This document shows positions 9,403 through 17,695 of a stretch of 64,000 nucleotides of DNA, piece after piece (within the stretch, counting starts at the first letter, position 1; each line of letters starts with the position of its first letter). The stretch covers positions 62,001 through 126,000 of the forward strand of contig CAKMYZ010000005.1 of the NCBI GenBank assembly GCA_929200255.1, given 5' to 3'. The notes beneath the pieces were generated by a model, which ran no database searches, was not told the origin of the DNA, and was given only the letters and a program-made list of their open reading frames with translations. Source of the stretch: an uncultured Alphaproteobacteria bacterium. GTDB lineage: Bacteria; Pseudomonadota; Alphaproteobacteria; Rhodobacterales; Rhodobacteraceae. The position numbers and the translations under genes were made by a program.

Positions 9403-9905
9403 TGGTCGCCGTAGCCTCCCCAAAAGGACGCATCCGTCAGGATGGCCACAGGTTTGTTGCACATGAAGGTGTATTTCAGGATCGCATCCAGCTCATCCGC
9501 ATCACTTTCCTTGTGGAAGTGATAGGTCGGGATGTTCATCTGATTCAGCAGTGCCTTGGTGTGCACGGCCATTTCGACCTGACAGGCCACAGGCTCGCGC
9601 AGTTCACCGCGGTAGCTGATCAGCATGGGCAGCGGCATACGGTAGTACTGCGTCAGCGTGGCCAATGTGTTGATGGTCACGCCAATTGCCGTGTTCTGCA
9701 TGATGATTGCCGGGCGCTTGCCGCCCATGAAGGCACCTGCACACAGGCCCATGCCCTCGTCCTCCTTATTGGACGGGATATGGAAGATTTCGGGGCGTGC
9801 TTCGACTTCGTCGATCACACCTGCCAACTGCTTACACGGCACAGTCGTGATGAAGGATACATCGTTGGCGACAAAGTCATCCACGATCTTGCTGCTGATA
9901 CTCAA
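9399..9905 (-). CDS. comD: Sulfopyruvate decarboxylase, alpha subunit
   Basis: N-terminal (pyrimidine-binding) half of the decarboxylase (168 aa). The segment IPSNKEDEGMGLCAGAF carries the acidic residue expected to activate thiamine diphosphate. The start is a TTG, supported by AGGAGA about 8 nt upstream. The frame left over from the deleted usp gene ends in a TGA overlapping this TTG, so ribosomes finishing that short frame could re-initiate here. The partner is ComE. Confidence 0.87.
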   Translation of the reverse strand: MSISSKIVDDFVANDVSFITTVPCKQLAGVIDEVEARPEIFHIPSNKEDEGMGLCAGAFMGGKRPAIIMQNTAIGVTINTLATLTQYYRMPLPMLISYRGELREPVACQVEMAVHTKALLNQMNIPTYHFHKESDADELDAILKYTFMCNKPVAILTDASFWGGYGDQ

Positions 9906-9959
9906 GGTTTAGATCTCCTGATGACGCCCGGACGGGCGTGTGCGTGAAAGGTGTATAGG

Positions 9960-10096
9960 CTATTTGGTATCGCGCGCCACATGAACGGGGCAGGGGACAT
10001 CCTGCCGCCATCGGCAAGCAGAGGTCGCGCGATATCAACGCTGGTTTCACCGACGCCATGGTCCAGGGCCAGAGGAGCAAGAATGCTCTTGTGCAT
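9960..10096 (-). pseudogene. Universal stress protein (UspA) remnant with internal deletion
   Basis: The first ~31 codons (MHKSILAPLALDHG, then IARPLLADGG) match the start of small UspA proteins, and the gene keeps an excellent AGGAGGT ribosome-binding site 6 nt before the ATG. Immediately after, the sequence encodes the typical UspA C-terminus (CPCPVHVARDTK and a TAG at 9962-9960) in a different frame. About 100 internal codons are missing. Read straight through, the original frame continues to a TGA at 9904-9902 and gives a 64-aa product without the ATP-binding core. The remnant lies between the alcohol dehydrogenase gene and comD. Confidence 0.82.
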
Positions 10097-10106
10097 AGCA
10101 TACCTC

Positions 10107-11108
10107 CTATAGGGTCGGGTCTGCGCCGTCGGGGCGCAGAACGATTTTGGGTGCCGCAACGATACCCGCTCGAATATCTGCAAAGGCCTGTGCGCCTTCG
10201 GACAGGGGCCGTTCCTCTGTCCAGTCTAACGCACCTAACCGCCCGTCGAAAATGGCTGCCGCGGTATCGCGGAAATCCTGGGCCGTATAGGTGTAGGTTC
10301 CGATGAATGTGATCTCTTGCAAGGTCATGCGCCGAATATCGAGCCCGCCGCTGCCGTCGCCCAGACCGATGTGCATGATGACGCCGCCGGGCCTTGTGAT
10401 CGCCGATGCATCCGCGCGTGTCGCTGCATAGCCAACACCGTCGATGACAAGATCCGCTTCGGTCACAGCACCGGGTTCGACGGCCGAGAACCCTTCTATC
10501 GCTGCCAATGTGGTGCGGCGCAGGCCGTTGGGTTCGATCACCTTGATGTCGGACGCACCGAAGGCACGCAGACACAAGGCCGCACCAACGCCAATCGCCC
10601 CGCCACCCACAACAACACAGCGTGCCTGTGACAAGGGCATATCCAACGCATCTGCACCAAGGCGCACGGCATGCCAGCCACAGGCCAGCGGCTCGGCAAG
10701 TGCCGCCTTGGCCAGCGGGACATGATCGGGCACTTTGACAAGGTTTTCGCTTGCCATCGCCACCAGTTCCCCAAAGGCACCTTCACGCGGCGGCATGGAG
10801 ATGATCATACGCTCCGGGCACAAGTTATCGCGCCCGGATGTGCAGGCGCGGCACACCCCGCAGCTGACCAGCGGATTAAGCGTGACACGGGCGCCATCAA
10901 GATCGCCCCCGGCGACAACACCTGCCGCCTCATGCCCCAAAATCAACGGTGCGGGCCGACGGTCGTCATGGCCCAGATAGGCATGCATGTCAGAGCCGCA
11001 GATGCCAGAGGCCTGCACCTTGATCAGGCTTTGCCCGGGCGCCGGTACCGGATCAGGCATACAGCGATACACCAGCGTTTCCACGCCATCATAAACAAGT
11101 GCTTTCAT
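10107..11108 (-). CDS. Zinc-type alcohol dehydrogenase (MDR), probable DHPS 2-dehydrogenase
   Basis: Medium-chain dehydrogenase of 333 aa. Visible are the catalytic zinc ligand region GICGSDMH, GHEAAG, a structural zinc cysteine set (CGVCRAC...C), and a Rossmann motif (VVVGGGAIGVGAA). Its start overlaps the SDR gene as ATGA. In DHPS-degrading bacteria, hpsN is followed by two dehydrogenase genes, hpsO and hpsP, proposed to interconvert the DHPS enantiomers through a 2-oxo intermediate. By position this would be the HpsP counterpart, but I do not assign the letter firmly. Confidence 0.85.
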   Translation of the reverse strand: MKALVYDGVETLVYRCMPDPVPAPGQSLIKVQASGICGSDMHAYLGHDDRRPAPLILGHEAAGVVAGGDLDGARVTLNPLVSCGVCRACTSGRDNLCPERMIISMPPREGAFGELVAMASENLVKVPDHVPLAKAALAEPLACGWHAVRLGADALDMPLSQARCVVVGGGAIGVGAALCLRAFGASDIKVIEPNGLRRTTLAAIEGFSAVEPGAVTEADLVIDGVGYAATRADASAITRPGGVIMHIGLGDGSGGLDIRRMTLQEITFIGTYTYTAQDFRDTAAAIFDGRLGALDWTEERPLSEGAQAFADIRAGIVAAPKIVLRPDGADPTL

Positions 11109-11866
11109 TTCGCGGTGAACCCCCCGTCAACCATAAGAACCTGACCTGTGACATAGGCCGATGCATCCGCACAGAGAAACAGCAGCGGGCCATCGATATC
11201 GGACAGGTTTCCATTGCGTCCCGCACAGGTTTGCGCGGCATTGCGCGCCGCACGTTCAGGATCTGAAAAGACCGGATCTGTCAGCTCTGTCGGGAAAAAA
11301 CCGGGTCCGATGGCGTTTGCGGTGATGCCATCCTTGGACCACGCCTCGGCCATGGCGCGGGTCAACTGGCCGATGCCTGCCTTGGATGCGCCATAGGCAA
11401 GACCACCGGGAAATGCGCGGGTTGTCTGTAATGACGCAAAGCTTACAATCCGCCCCCAGCCGCGCTGTTTCATCATTGGCGCAAAGGCCTGACTAAGAAA
11501 GAATGGTGCCGCAAGGTTGAGGTTCATGGTCACGTCCCATCCCTCCGGGGTCACGTCATCGGCGCTTTCGCGGGTATTGATGCCGGCGGCATGCACCAGA
11601 ATATCCGGCGCACCGAAAGGCGCGGCAATCTCGCCTGCAATCTGCGTGATTTGATCGCGCTGTGATAGATCTGCGGCAACCACAGCCGCGTTTTCGCCAA
11701 TCTCGCGGCTCCACTCGTCCAATGCGGCGGCGCGACGTGCCACGCCAACAACCCTGGCGCCAGCACGTGCCAAGACGGTGGCCGCACGCTGCCCAAGACC
11801 TGCGCTTGCGCCGGTGACGCAAGCGACCCGTCCGGTCAGGTCAAAAAGATCAGCAGGGTTACTCAT
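11105..11866 (-). CDS. Short-chain dehydrogenase (SDR), probable DHPS 2-dehydrogenase
   Basis: Classical SDR of 253 aa with the NAD(P) motif TGASAGLG, HAAG, catalytic Ser in SFASLQT and YGASK (Tyr and Lys). It ends in the typical SDR C-terminus (YVTGQVLMVDGG). It overlaps hpsN upstream by 8 bp and the alcohol dehydrogenase downstream by 4 bp. By gene order it fits HpsO, one of two dehydrogenases proposed to oxidise or racemise DHPS at carbon 2. Substrate assignment rests on context only. Confidence 0.85.
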   Translation of the reverse strand: MSNPADLFDLTGRVACVTGASAGLGQRAATVLARAGARVVGVARRAAALDEWSREIGENAAVVAADLSQRDQITQIAGEIAAPFGAPDILVHAAGINTRESADDVTPEGWDVTMNLNLAAPFFLSQAFAPMMKQRGWGRIVSFASLQTTRAFPGGLAYGASKAGIGQLTRAMAEAWSKDGITANAIGPGFFPTELTDPVFSDPERAARNAAQTCAGRNGNLSDIDGPLLFLCADASAYVTGQVLMVDGGFTAK

Positions 11867-13166
11867 GCGGTGTCAGGTCAAAATTTTCGCCGGGGAAGTA
11901 TTTGGCCAGTCGCACATCTGCGGCACGGGCGTGCCCTTCCATCCCTTCAAGTCGTGATATCCGAGCCGTTGCCTGCGCCACACGTTTGGAGCCCTCGCGG
12001 GTTGCCTGCTGCCATGTCACGATCTTCATGTACTTATGGACTGACAAACCACCGGTATAGGATGCCGCACCTGATGTCGGCAGGACGTGATTGGTGCCCG
12101 ACGCTTTGTCGCCATAGGACACGGTGGTTTCTTCACCAAGGAAAAGCGATCCATAACAACTCAACCGCGCCAGCCACCATGGCAGGTCTTCGGCCTGTAC
12201 CGTCAGATGCTCTGGTGCGTATTCGTCGGAACAAGCGGCCATGGCTTCGCGATCGGCGCAAACGATGACCTCGGCATAGTCACGCCACGCCGCACAGGCG
12301 TTGTCGCGGTTCACTTCCGGCAGGTCTTCGATCAGGTCAGGGACGCGCTGCATCACGTCCCTGGCCAAGGCTTTGTCATCAGTAACCAGCCAGACGGGAG
12401 AATTGTAACCATGCTCTGCCTGACTGACCAAATCGGTTGCCACAATATGCGGGTCCGCCGTCTTATCAGCCAAAATCAGGCTGTCGGTGGGACCTGCAAT
12501 CATGTCAATGCCGACGCGGCCAAACAGGATGCGTTTGGCTTCGGCGACAAACTGGTTGCCGGGACCAACAAGGATGTTGGCCTTGGGCAGGTCAAACAGA
12601 CCAAAGGTCATTGCGGCCACGCCCTGCACGCCGCCCATCGCCATGATTGTGTCTGCACCGCAAATATGGGCGGCATAGATGATCGCCGGGGCCACACCGA
12701 CGCCTGGACGCGGGGGCGATGCGACTGTGATGTGATTGCAGCCCGCGACCTTTGCTGTTGTCACCGTCATGATCGCAGATGCGATATGGCTGTAGCGCCC
12801 ACCGGGGACATAGCAGCCGGCGGCATCCACCGGGATCGCCTTTTGTCCGGCAATCAGACCGGGAACAATTTCATATTCGATATTGCTGACGGTGGCTTTC
12901 TGGGCCTCTGCAAACCGTTTGACGTTGTCATGGGCAAACTGGATATCGTCCTTCAGCTTATCAGGAACCAAAGCTGTCGCTGCTTCGATATCTTCTGCGG
13001 TGATGATCACATTGCCATCGTATTTGTCGAACTTGGCGGCGTAGTCCATTGCCTTAGCGTCGCCGCCTGCCTCGATGTCGTCAAGAATGCCTTTGACAAG
13101 GTCGTGGACATCCGACGCGCCGGACTGCGCCGTCAGCGTCGCTTTCTTAAGATATTCGCGGGACAT
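11859..13166 (-). CDS. hpsN: Sulfopropanediol 3-dehydrogenase, HisD family
   Basis: Histidinol-dehydrogenase-family protein of 435 aa that should oxidise (R)-DHPS by two NAD-dependent steps to (R)-sulfolactate. Family features: GPGNQFVAEAK, IAGPTDS, the zinc ligand segment VSQAEHG, ASGTNHVLPTSG, and EGMEGHARAADVR near the C-terminus. No other histidine biosynthesis gene is nearby. The surrounding genes (TRAP transporter, two dehydrogenases, comDE) match DHPS catabolism, which is why I prefer HpsN to HisD. Only 11 bp separate it from the TRAP large subunit gene. Confidence 0.9.
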   Translation of the reverse strand: MSREYLKKATLTAQSGASDVHDLVKGILDDIEAGGDAKAMDYAAKFDKYDGNVIITAEDIEAATALVPDKLKDDIQFAHDNVKRFAEAQKATVSNIEYEIVPGLIAGQKAIPVDAAGCYVPGGRYSHIASAIMTVTTAKVAGCNHITVASPPRPGVGVAPAIIYAAHICGADTIMAMGGVQGVAAMTFGLFDLPKANILVGPGNQFVAEAKRILFGRVGIDMIAGPTDSLILADKTADPHIVATDLVSQAEHGYNSPVWLVTDDKALARDVMQRVPDLIEDLPEVNRDNACAAWRDYAEVIVCADREAMAACSDEYAPEHLTVQAEDLPWWLARLSCYGSLFLGEETTVSYGDKASGTNHVLPTSGAASYTGGLSVHKYMKIVTWQQATREGSKRVAQATARISRLEGMEGHARAADVRLAKYFPGENFDLTPHE

Positions 13167-13177
13167 GAGGATTTGCC

Positions 13178-14506
13178 TTATTTGTAGATGTCAGGAAGCA
13201 AGGTCGTCGAAATCGCCGGAATATAGGCAATCAAGAGGACCACGATCAGCATGCACAACACAAACGGAATGGCGCGTGCTGCAATTTTTAGGATGGATTC
13301 ACCGGTGATCCCGGCCACAACAAAGAGATTCAGACCCAAAGGCGGGGTGATGAACCCCACCCCCAAAGCGGTAATCATCATGATGCAGAACTGAATTTCA
13401 TTCATGCCGATGTTTTCTGCCAGCGGCAGCAAAATCGGCGCAAGGATCACGATATTCGGCGTTGTCTCCATGACGCAGCCCGCTGCGATCAGAATGCCGA
13501 TCATAATCAGAATGAGGATCCAGGGTTCGTCCGTCAGGGCGGTCATTGACGCAACAAAACCCTGCGGAACACCCATGATGGCTAAGGCCTCGGCCAGGGG
13601 GGCTGAAAAGGCGATAATGGGCAGAATGATCCCGTTCACTTTGGCAGAGCTCAGCAGCATCGCCGGAAAATCCGCGAGCTTCAGCGTGCCAAGAACAAAA
13701 CCCATGATGATCGTCACGATGACCGCCGTCGCGCCCGCCTCGGTGGGTGTCATGCGACCAGAGAAAATGCCGTAGAAAATGATGCCGGGGACGATAAAAG
13801 CGTACCATCCGGACTTCAGCGCAACCAAAAGATTGCCAAAGTATTCCGCCATTGTGACGTTGCCGCCGCCTTCATAGCCGTAAATCCGGTTTACGATGAC
13901 GTTGGTGATCAGGATCGAGATCAGGATTGCCAGGCCTGGGATCACTGCGGCCAGGAACAAGGTTGAGGCTGAGATGCCCAACACCAGACCAATGATGATG
14001 TAGGCGATGGATGGCGGGATAAGGATACCGGTACAGGCACCCGCCGCCACCAGCGCGCAGGCGTAAGGGCGGGGATAGCCGCTTTCGACCAGGCGTGCGA
14101 TTGTCATCCGGCCAACCGCTGCAGCACCCGCCGCGTCTGACCCGGAAATCGCCGCAAACATCCCACAGACAAGCACCGTGGCCGAGCCAAATCCACCTTT
14201 CGCGAATTGCGTGAGGGCTTCGGCGACATCAAGAAACTTTCGACTAAGCCCGGTTCGGACCAGCACGTCCCCGGTCAATATGAACAGCGGCACAGCCGTG
14301 AGCGCAAAGGCGTCGATCCCGGTGAACAGGCTTTCCCCAACGGCACTGAGCGGCAGATCGCCGGACATCATCAGCATGACGATGGCAGCCGCACCAATGG
14401 ATGCCCAGACAGGGACAGCCAGTGCGATCAAGACAACAAACAGCATCACAGGCAAGTAGAAATCCCACCCAAGCTCGACCGTTTGACTAAGGGTGTTAAA
14501 CAGCAT
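13178..14506 (-). CDS. TRAP transporter large membrane subunit (DctM type)
   Basis: Hydrophobic protein of 442 aa with the many transmembrane segments of the ion-coupled permease subunit of a TRAP transporter (segments such as SGSDAAGAAAVGRMTIARLV and FITPPLGLNLFVVAGI are typical). It works with the small subunit and the periplasmic binding protein encoded upstream. It is followed after 11 bp by hpsN, so the likely substrate is DHPS. TRAP proteins of this role are called HpsKLM in roseobacters. AAGGAAAG precedes the ATG. Confidence 0.92.
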   Translation of the reverse strand: MLFNTLSQTVELGWDFYLPVMLFVVLIALAVPVWASIGAAAIVMLMMSGDLPLSAVGESLFTGIDAFALTAVPLFILTGDVLVRTGLSRKFLDVAEALTQFAKGGFGSATVLVCGMFAAISGSDAAGAAAVGRMTIARLVESGYPRPYACALVAAGACTGILIPPSIAYIIIGLVLGISASTLFLAAVIPGLAILISILITNVIVNRIYGYEGGGNVTMAEYFGNLLVALKSGWYAFIVPGIIFYGIFSGRMTPTEAGATAVIVTIIMGFVLGTLKLADFPAMLLSSAKVNGIILPIIAFSAPLAEALAIMGVPQGFVASMTALTDEPWILILIMIGILIAAGCVMETTPNIVILAPILLPLAENIGMNEIQFCIMMITALGVGFITPPLGLNLFVVAGITGESILKIAARAIPFVLCMLIVVLLIAYIPAISTTLLPDIYK

Positions 14507-14517
14507 TGGTTCTTTCC

Positions 14518-15030
14518 TTAATCAAACAGCGTGTCGCCTTCGAAAACGGGCTTGCCGTCACGAAGTGCGCGTAGATCGCGAATGAAAGATTGGGTAAGCC
14601 GCAGCATCATCAAGGCGAAACCCAGTGGCACCGCCATCAGCGCCCAGACCTTTGAGACACGCAAACCATCCGTGACCGATCCGAATTTGGCCGAGAGATG
14701 CACAGCCTCCCACGACCAGTAGAGCGCGATGATTGCGACAACGAACATCACGAGGTCACCGAAGATATACAACAGCGCCTTGGGCCGCGGCCAAAGGTAA
14801 TGCATGATCACGTCGATACGAATGTGGATGCGATCCTTGACCGCAACGGCGGCACCGATCCACGCCAGATAGATGAACGAATATCGCACAACCTCTTCGC
14901 CCCAGATTGACGAGTAGGAAAAAACTTCGCGTCGCAGAACTTCAACCGCCATCGTCACGACAAGCATGACGTAGAAAATCAAGAGCAGCCATCGTTCGGC
15001 GTTTTGATCAAGTTTGCGCAATATGTTCAT
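14518..15030 (-). CDS. TRAP transporter small membrane subunit (DctQ type)
   Basis: Four-segment membrane protein of 170 aa that pairs with the large permease subunit. The open frame reaches 15054, but the ATG at 15030 (MNILRKLDQ) has AAAGG at proper distance and gives the normal N-terminus. Typical DctQ motif WGEEVVRYSFIYLAWIGAAVAV is around residues 43-64. It lies between the binding-protein gene and the large-subunit gene. Confidence 0.9.
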   Translation of the reverse strand: MNILRKLDQNAERWLLLIFYVMLVVTMAVEVLRREVFSYSSIWGEEVVRYSFIYLAWIGAAVAVKDRIHIRIDVIMHYLWPRPKALLYIFGDLVMFVVAIIALYWSWEAVHLSAKFGSVTDGLRVSKVWALMAVPLGFALMMLRLTQSFIRDLRALRDGKPVFEGDTLFD

Positions 15031-15095
15031 GTGGCACCTTTCCGGCAGCGCCACGAAGTTGCGCTGTCTCAGATTCCGGTCATTGAAAATGGGAA

Positions 15096-15120
15096 GCAGG
15101 CGCCCCCTGCGGGCGCCTGC
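15096..15120 (-). terminator. Strong intra-operon hairpin after the TRAP binding-protein gene
   Basis: Perfect 10-bp inverted repeat (GCAGGCGCCC, 5-nt loop, complementary arm) 10 nt after the stop of the solute-binding-protein gene and before the small TRAP subunit. Only a mixed T-rich stretch (TTCCCATTTTC) follows on the minus strand, so it is probably a partial terminator or 3'-end mRNA stabiliser. Either would let the binding protein be made in excess over the membrane subunits. Confidence 0.7.
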
Positions 15121-15130
15121 CTAAACCGAT

Positions 15131-16279
15131 TTATGCGTCGTGGACGTAGTAACGGCCCATTGTGCCAGCTGCTTCAACCAGCTTCGCAAATGTCTCCATG
15201 GATCCGGCCAGTTCTACTTTGAAGCTGTCCCATTCAGCGTTCTGATAGCCGCCAACCGCTTGCCATTCGGCCAGCTGATCATCGGTGAGCGAGTGGAACT
15301 CGACACCGGCCTTGCGCAGTTCTGCCATGGCGTAATTGCGTGCGGATGGCACTTTGGCAAGGTTCTGGTGACGGGTGATTTCGGACGCTTCCATGATGCC
15401 GTCCTGTACGCCGGCTGGCATGGAGTTGAACCATTCCAGGTTACAGGAATAGACTTGGCTATCCGGCACGGCCTGCGTGAATGTCACGTGGCTTAGGATG
15501 TCTTTGAAGCCAAAGACCTCTAGCGCACCGACGGATGGATCAAGCGCATCGGCAACACCCTGTTTGATTGCAGAAGGTGTTTCACCCCATGCAACAGGTG
15601 TCGGGTTCGCGCCAACCATCCGGTAGTACTGCTGCAACATCGCAGAGCCGGGAACCCGGAATTTCACGCCATCCAGATCACCGGGTGTCAGAACCGGGCC
15701 AGAGCCACCAGCACGAACAGCAACAACGCGTGGGTCGATATTGACGTAGAACAGGGGTTTAAAACCTGCGGCTTCGACCTTTGGGTTCACTTCTTGCGCC
15801 CAGACGTCAGAATGCACAAGGTTGGTGAAACGCTGGTTGGAACCACACAGATACGGCATATTGATTAGGTCAACGACCGACGCGAATGGTGCAAAGTTTG
15901 ACAGCGAGTGCTGTGCCGCCTGAATTGTGCCGCCTTGTACTTTCTGAACCAGCGCGCCGCCTGCGCCCAGCTGACCACCGGGGGCGAGTTTGACATAGAC
16001 CTTACCGTCGGTTGCGTTCTGGATGTTCTCTTTGAGGTCCAGCTGCATGATGGGGTAACCGCGAGATGCGCCCAGCACATATGCAGTTGCAATTGTCATC
16101 ACATGCTCGGCCGCTGCTTCGCGATCGCGCTCTTCATTTGCAGACTGGGCTGCGGCCTCGGTTGACCACAATGTGCCCGCAGCGCCCGCGACAAGAGCGG
16201 CAGTGAAGCTACCTGTCCCGGCGAGCTTTAGAAAATTGCGGCGCGTGGCCGACTTCAGACTGTTTGTATCTTTTTCCAA
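15131..16279 (-). CDS. TRAP solute-binding protein (DctP family), Tat-exported
   Basis: Periplasmic binding protein (382 aa) that captures the substrate for the TRAP permease. The N-terminus carries a twin-arginine signal (TRRNFLKLAG, then a hydrophobic stretch ending near STEAAAQ). The open frame continues to 16477 but crosses the small upstream gene. I chose the TTG at 16279, which has GGAGG 8 nt upstream and places the Tat motif near the N-terminus. Substrate is inferred to be DHPS from the downstream genes. Confidence 0.9.
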   Translation of the reverse strand: MEKDTNSLKSATRRNFLKLAGTGSFTAALVAGAAGTLWSTEAAAQSANEERDREAAAEHVMTIATAYVLGASRGYPIMQLDLKENIQNATDGKVYVKLAPGGQLGAGGALVQKVQGGTIQAAQHSLSNFAPFASVVDLINMPYLCGSNQRFTNLVHSDVWAQEVNPKVEAAGFKPLFYVNIDPRVVAVRAGGSGPVLTPGDLDGVKFRVPGSAMLQQYYRMVGANPTPVAWGETPSAIKQGVADALDPSVGALEVFGFKDILSHVTFTQAVPDSQVYSCNLEWFNSMPAGVQDGIMEASEITRHQNLAKVPSARNYAMAELRKAGVEFHSLTDDQLAEWQAVGGYQNAEWDSFKVELAGSMETFAKLVEAAGTMGRYYVHDA

Positions 16280-16311
16280 TGGTGTGTCCTCCCTGGACCG
16301 TAACGTCTGCT

Positions 16312-16485
16312 TCATTCCTTGGAAGCAGCTTCCTTTTGAAGAATCGCGATAACGAACAAGATCGCGACCGCCAGCAAGAGCAGCATTTCGCCGATATCGT
16401 TCAGGAACGATGCATCTGCAAAAGAGCCAAGGCCAACATTCACAGAAAACGCCACAAACAAGATGATCGCTCCCCAAAGCGGCAT
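16312..16485 (-). CDS. Small two-segment membrane protein, first gene of sulfonate operon
   Basis: A 57-aa protein (MPLWGAIILFVAFSVNVGLG at the start, ending KEAASKE) with two predicted transmembrane segments. It has a strong ribosome-binding site (GGAGGAG, 7 nt before the ATG). It is the first gene after the LacI-type operators and precedes the TRAP binding-protein gene by 32 bp. I do not recognise a named family. Position suggests an accessory to the TRAP transporter. It is easily missed because of its length. Confidence 0.75.
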   Translation of the reverse strand: MPLWGAIILFVAFSVNVGLGSFADASFLNDIGEMLLLLAVAILFVIAILQKEAASKE

Positions 16486-16522
16486 GTGCGACTCCTCCCA
16501 GCCGTATCCGATTCGACGTCAG

Positions 16523-16559
16523 TGTAAGCGCTTACATGACATCGATGCAAGCGCTTACA
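16523..16559. promoter_or_regulatory. Tandem LacI-family operators
   Basis: Two 14-bp near-identical palindromes, TGTAAGCGCTTACA (16523-16536, perfect) and TGCAAGCGCTTACA (16546-16559, one mismatch). Centres are 23 bp apart, about two helical turns. The AAGCGCTT core is the classic site type of LacI-family repressors. They lie between the divergent LacI-type gene and the sulfonate operon, so control of both is likely. Confidence 0.9.
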
Positions 16560-16636
16560 TTTCGAGTGGAATATTTTGACTATCTCATGCAGAGAGACAT
16601 CGATAAGAGTAGATCGGGACTTGATCTGGAGTTTTG

Positions 16637-17653
16637 ATGACGACGCAGCCAGCAATACCCACGCTTGAGGATGTGGCCTCCCTTGCCGAGGTGTCGACTG
16701 CGACCGTATCGCGCGCGATCAACTCTCCAGGGAAAGTTGCCCCTGACACACGCAGACGTGTCAATGAGGCTGTGGCAAAGCTGGGCTACTCACCGAACTT
16801 TGGCGCGCGCGCCATGGCCGTGCGGCGCACTATGACAATTGGTGCGATCATTCCTACTATGGAAAATGCCATTTTTGCGCGAGGGTTGCAGGCATTTCAG
16901 GATGAGTTGCGCATGCATGGCTATACGATGCTTGTAGCCAGTTCGGCCTATCGGGCTGATACCGAAGAAGAACAGATCAGGTCACTGGTGGCGCGCGGTG
17001 CAGATGCCCTTCTACTGATTGGCCATCACCGCAATCCCGACATTTACAAGTTCCTTGATGCGCAGAATGTGCCTGTGTTGATCACATGGGCGTATGACCC
17101 CGACGCCGATCGGCCCTCAATCGGATTTGATAACAAGGCTGCGATGCGGGACATGGCAGCGGAAGTAATCAGGATGGGGCATCGCGACCTGGCTTTGATA
17201 TCTGCTGAAACTGCTTCAAATGATCGGGCGTCAGCACGGCACAATGGTATTTTGACAGCAATGCATGAAGCGGGATTGCATCCCGAAGATCTCCACTATG
17301 TCGAAACCACCTATGGGATCGAAGAGGGTGCCGTCGCGTTCGAACGGGCCATGAGCATGATGCCTAAACCCACGGCAGTGTTTTGTGGTAACGATGTTTT
17401 GGCAGTAGGCGCGCTTGGGCGCGCACGGGAACTTGGTATCGCCGTTCCTGGCGATGTCTCCATCATCGGTTTTGATGATATTGAACTGGCGCAAGTGGCC
17501 CACCCACCACTGACGACGGTGCACGTCCCCCATCGTGAAATGGGGCGTCTTGCGGGGCTTGCTTTGGCGCAACTGCTCAACAAAGGGATCGCGTTGAAGT
17601 CTGTCGAGTTGCGCGCATCATTGATCTTCCGTGACACGCTCGCGCCTAGGTAA
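16637..17653 (+). CDS. LacI-family transcriptional repressor
   Basis: DNA-binding regulator of 338 aa. Residues 10-55 form the LacI helix-turn-helix and hinge (LEDVASLAEVSTATVSRAIN). The rest is a periplasmic-binding-protein-like sensor (PTAVFCGNDVLAVGAL, GDVSIIGFDDIE). The ATG at 16637 has GGAG 5 nt upstream. A TTG just before it is also open. It is divergent from the sulfonate operon with two matching operators between them, so it probably represses that operon and itself. The inducer is likely DHPS, sulfolactate or a relative. Confidence 0.93.
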   Translation: MTTQPAIPTLEDVASLAEVSTATVSRAINSPGKVAPDTRRRVNEAVAKLGYSPNFGARAMAVRRTMTIGAIIPTMENAIFARGLQAFQDELRMHGYTMLVASSAYRADTEEEQIRSLVARGADALLLIGHHRNPDIYKFLDAQNVPVLITWAYDPDADRPSIGFDNKAAMRDMAAEVIRMGHRDLALISAETASNDRASARHNGILTAMHEAGLHPEDLHYVETTYGIEEGAVAFERAMSMMPKPTAVFCGNDVLAVGALGRARELGIAVPGDVSIIGFDDIELAQVAHPPLTTVHVPHREMGRLAGLALAQLLNKGIALKSVELRASLIFRDTLAPR

Positions 17654-17695
17654 AACTGGACGCAACCGGTTTGCATGGGCTGAACCCCAACGCGT

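Noticed and set aside
8848-9905. comDE as phosphonopyruvate decarboxylase
   Set aside because: Family similarity allows it, but no phosphonate gene is nearby and hpsN plus sulfolactate-type genes surround it.
11859-13166. hpsN as histidine biosynthesis hisD
   Set aside because: No other his gene is adjacent, and the TRAP/dehydrogenase/comDE context fits DHPS catabolism.
12087-13187. Plus-strand open frame of 366 codons opposite hpsN
   Set aside because: It lies antisense to a clear HisD-family gene, has no recognisable domain and Cys/His-rich composition typical of an antisense shadow.
16280-16477. Longer N-terminus for the TRAP binding protein
   Set aside because: It would cover the 57-aa gene and move the Tat signal more than 70 residues inward.
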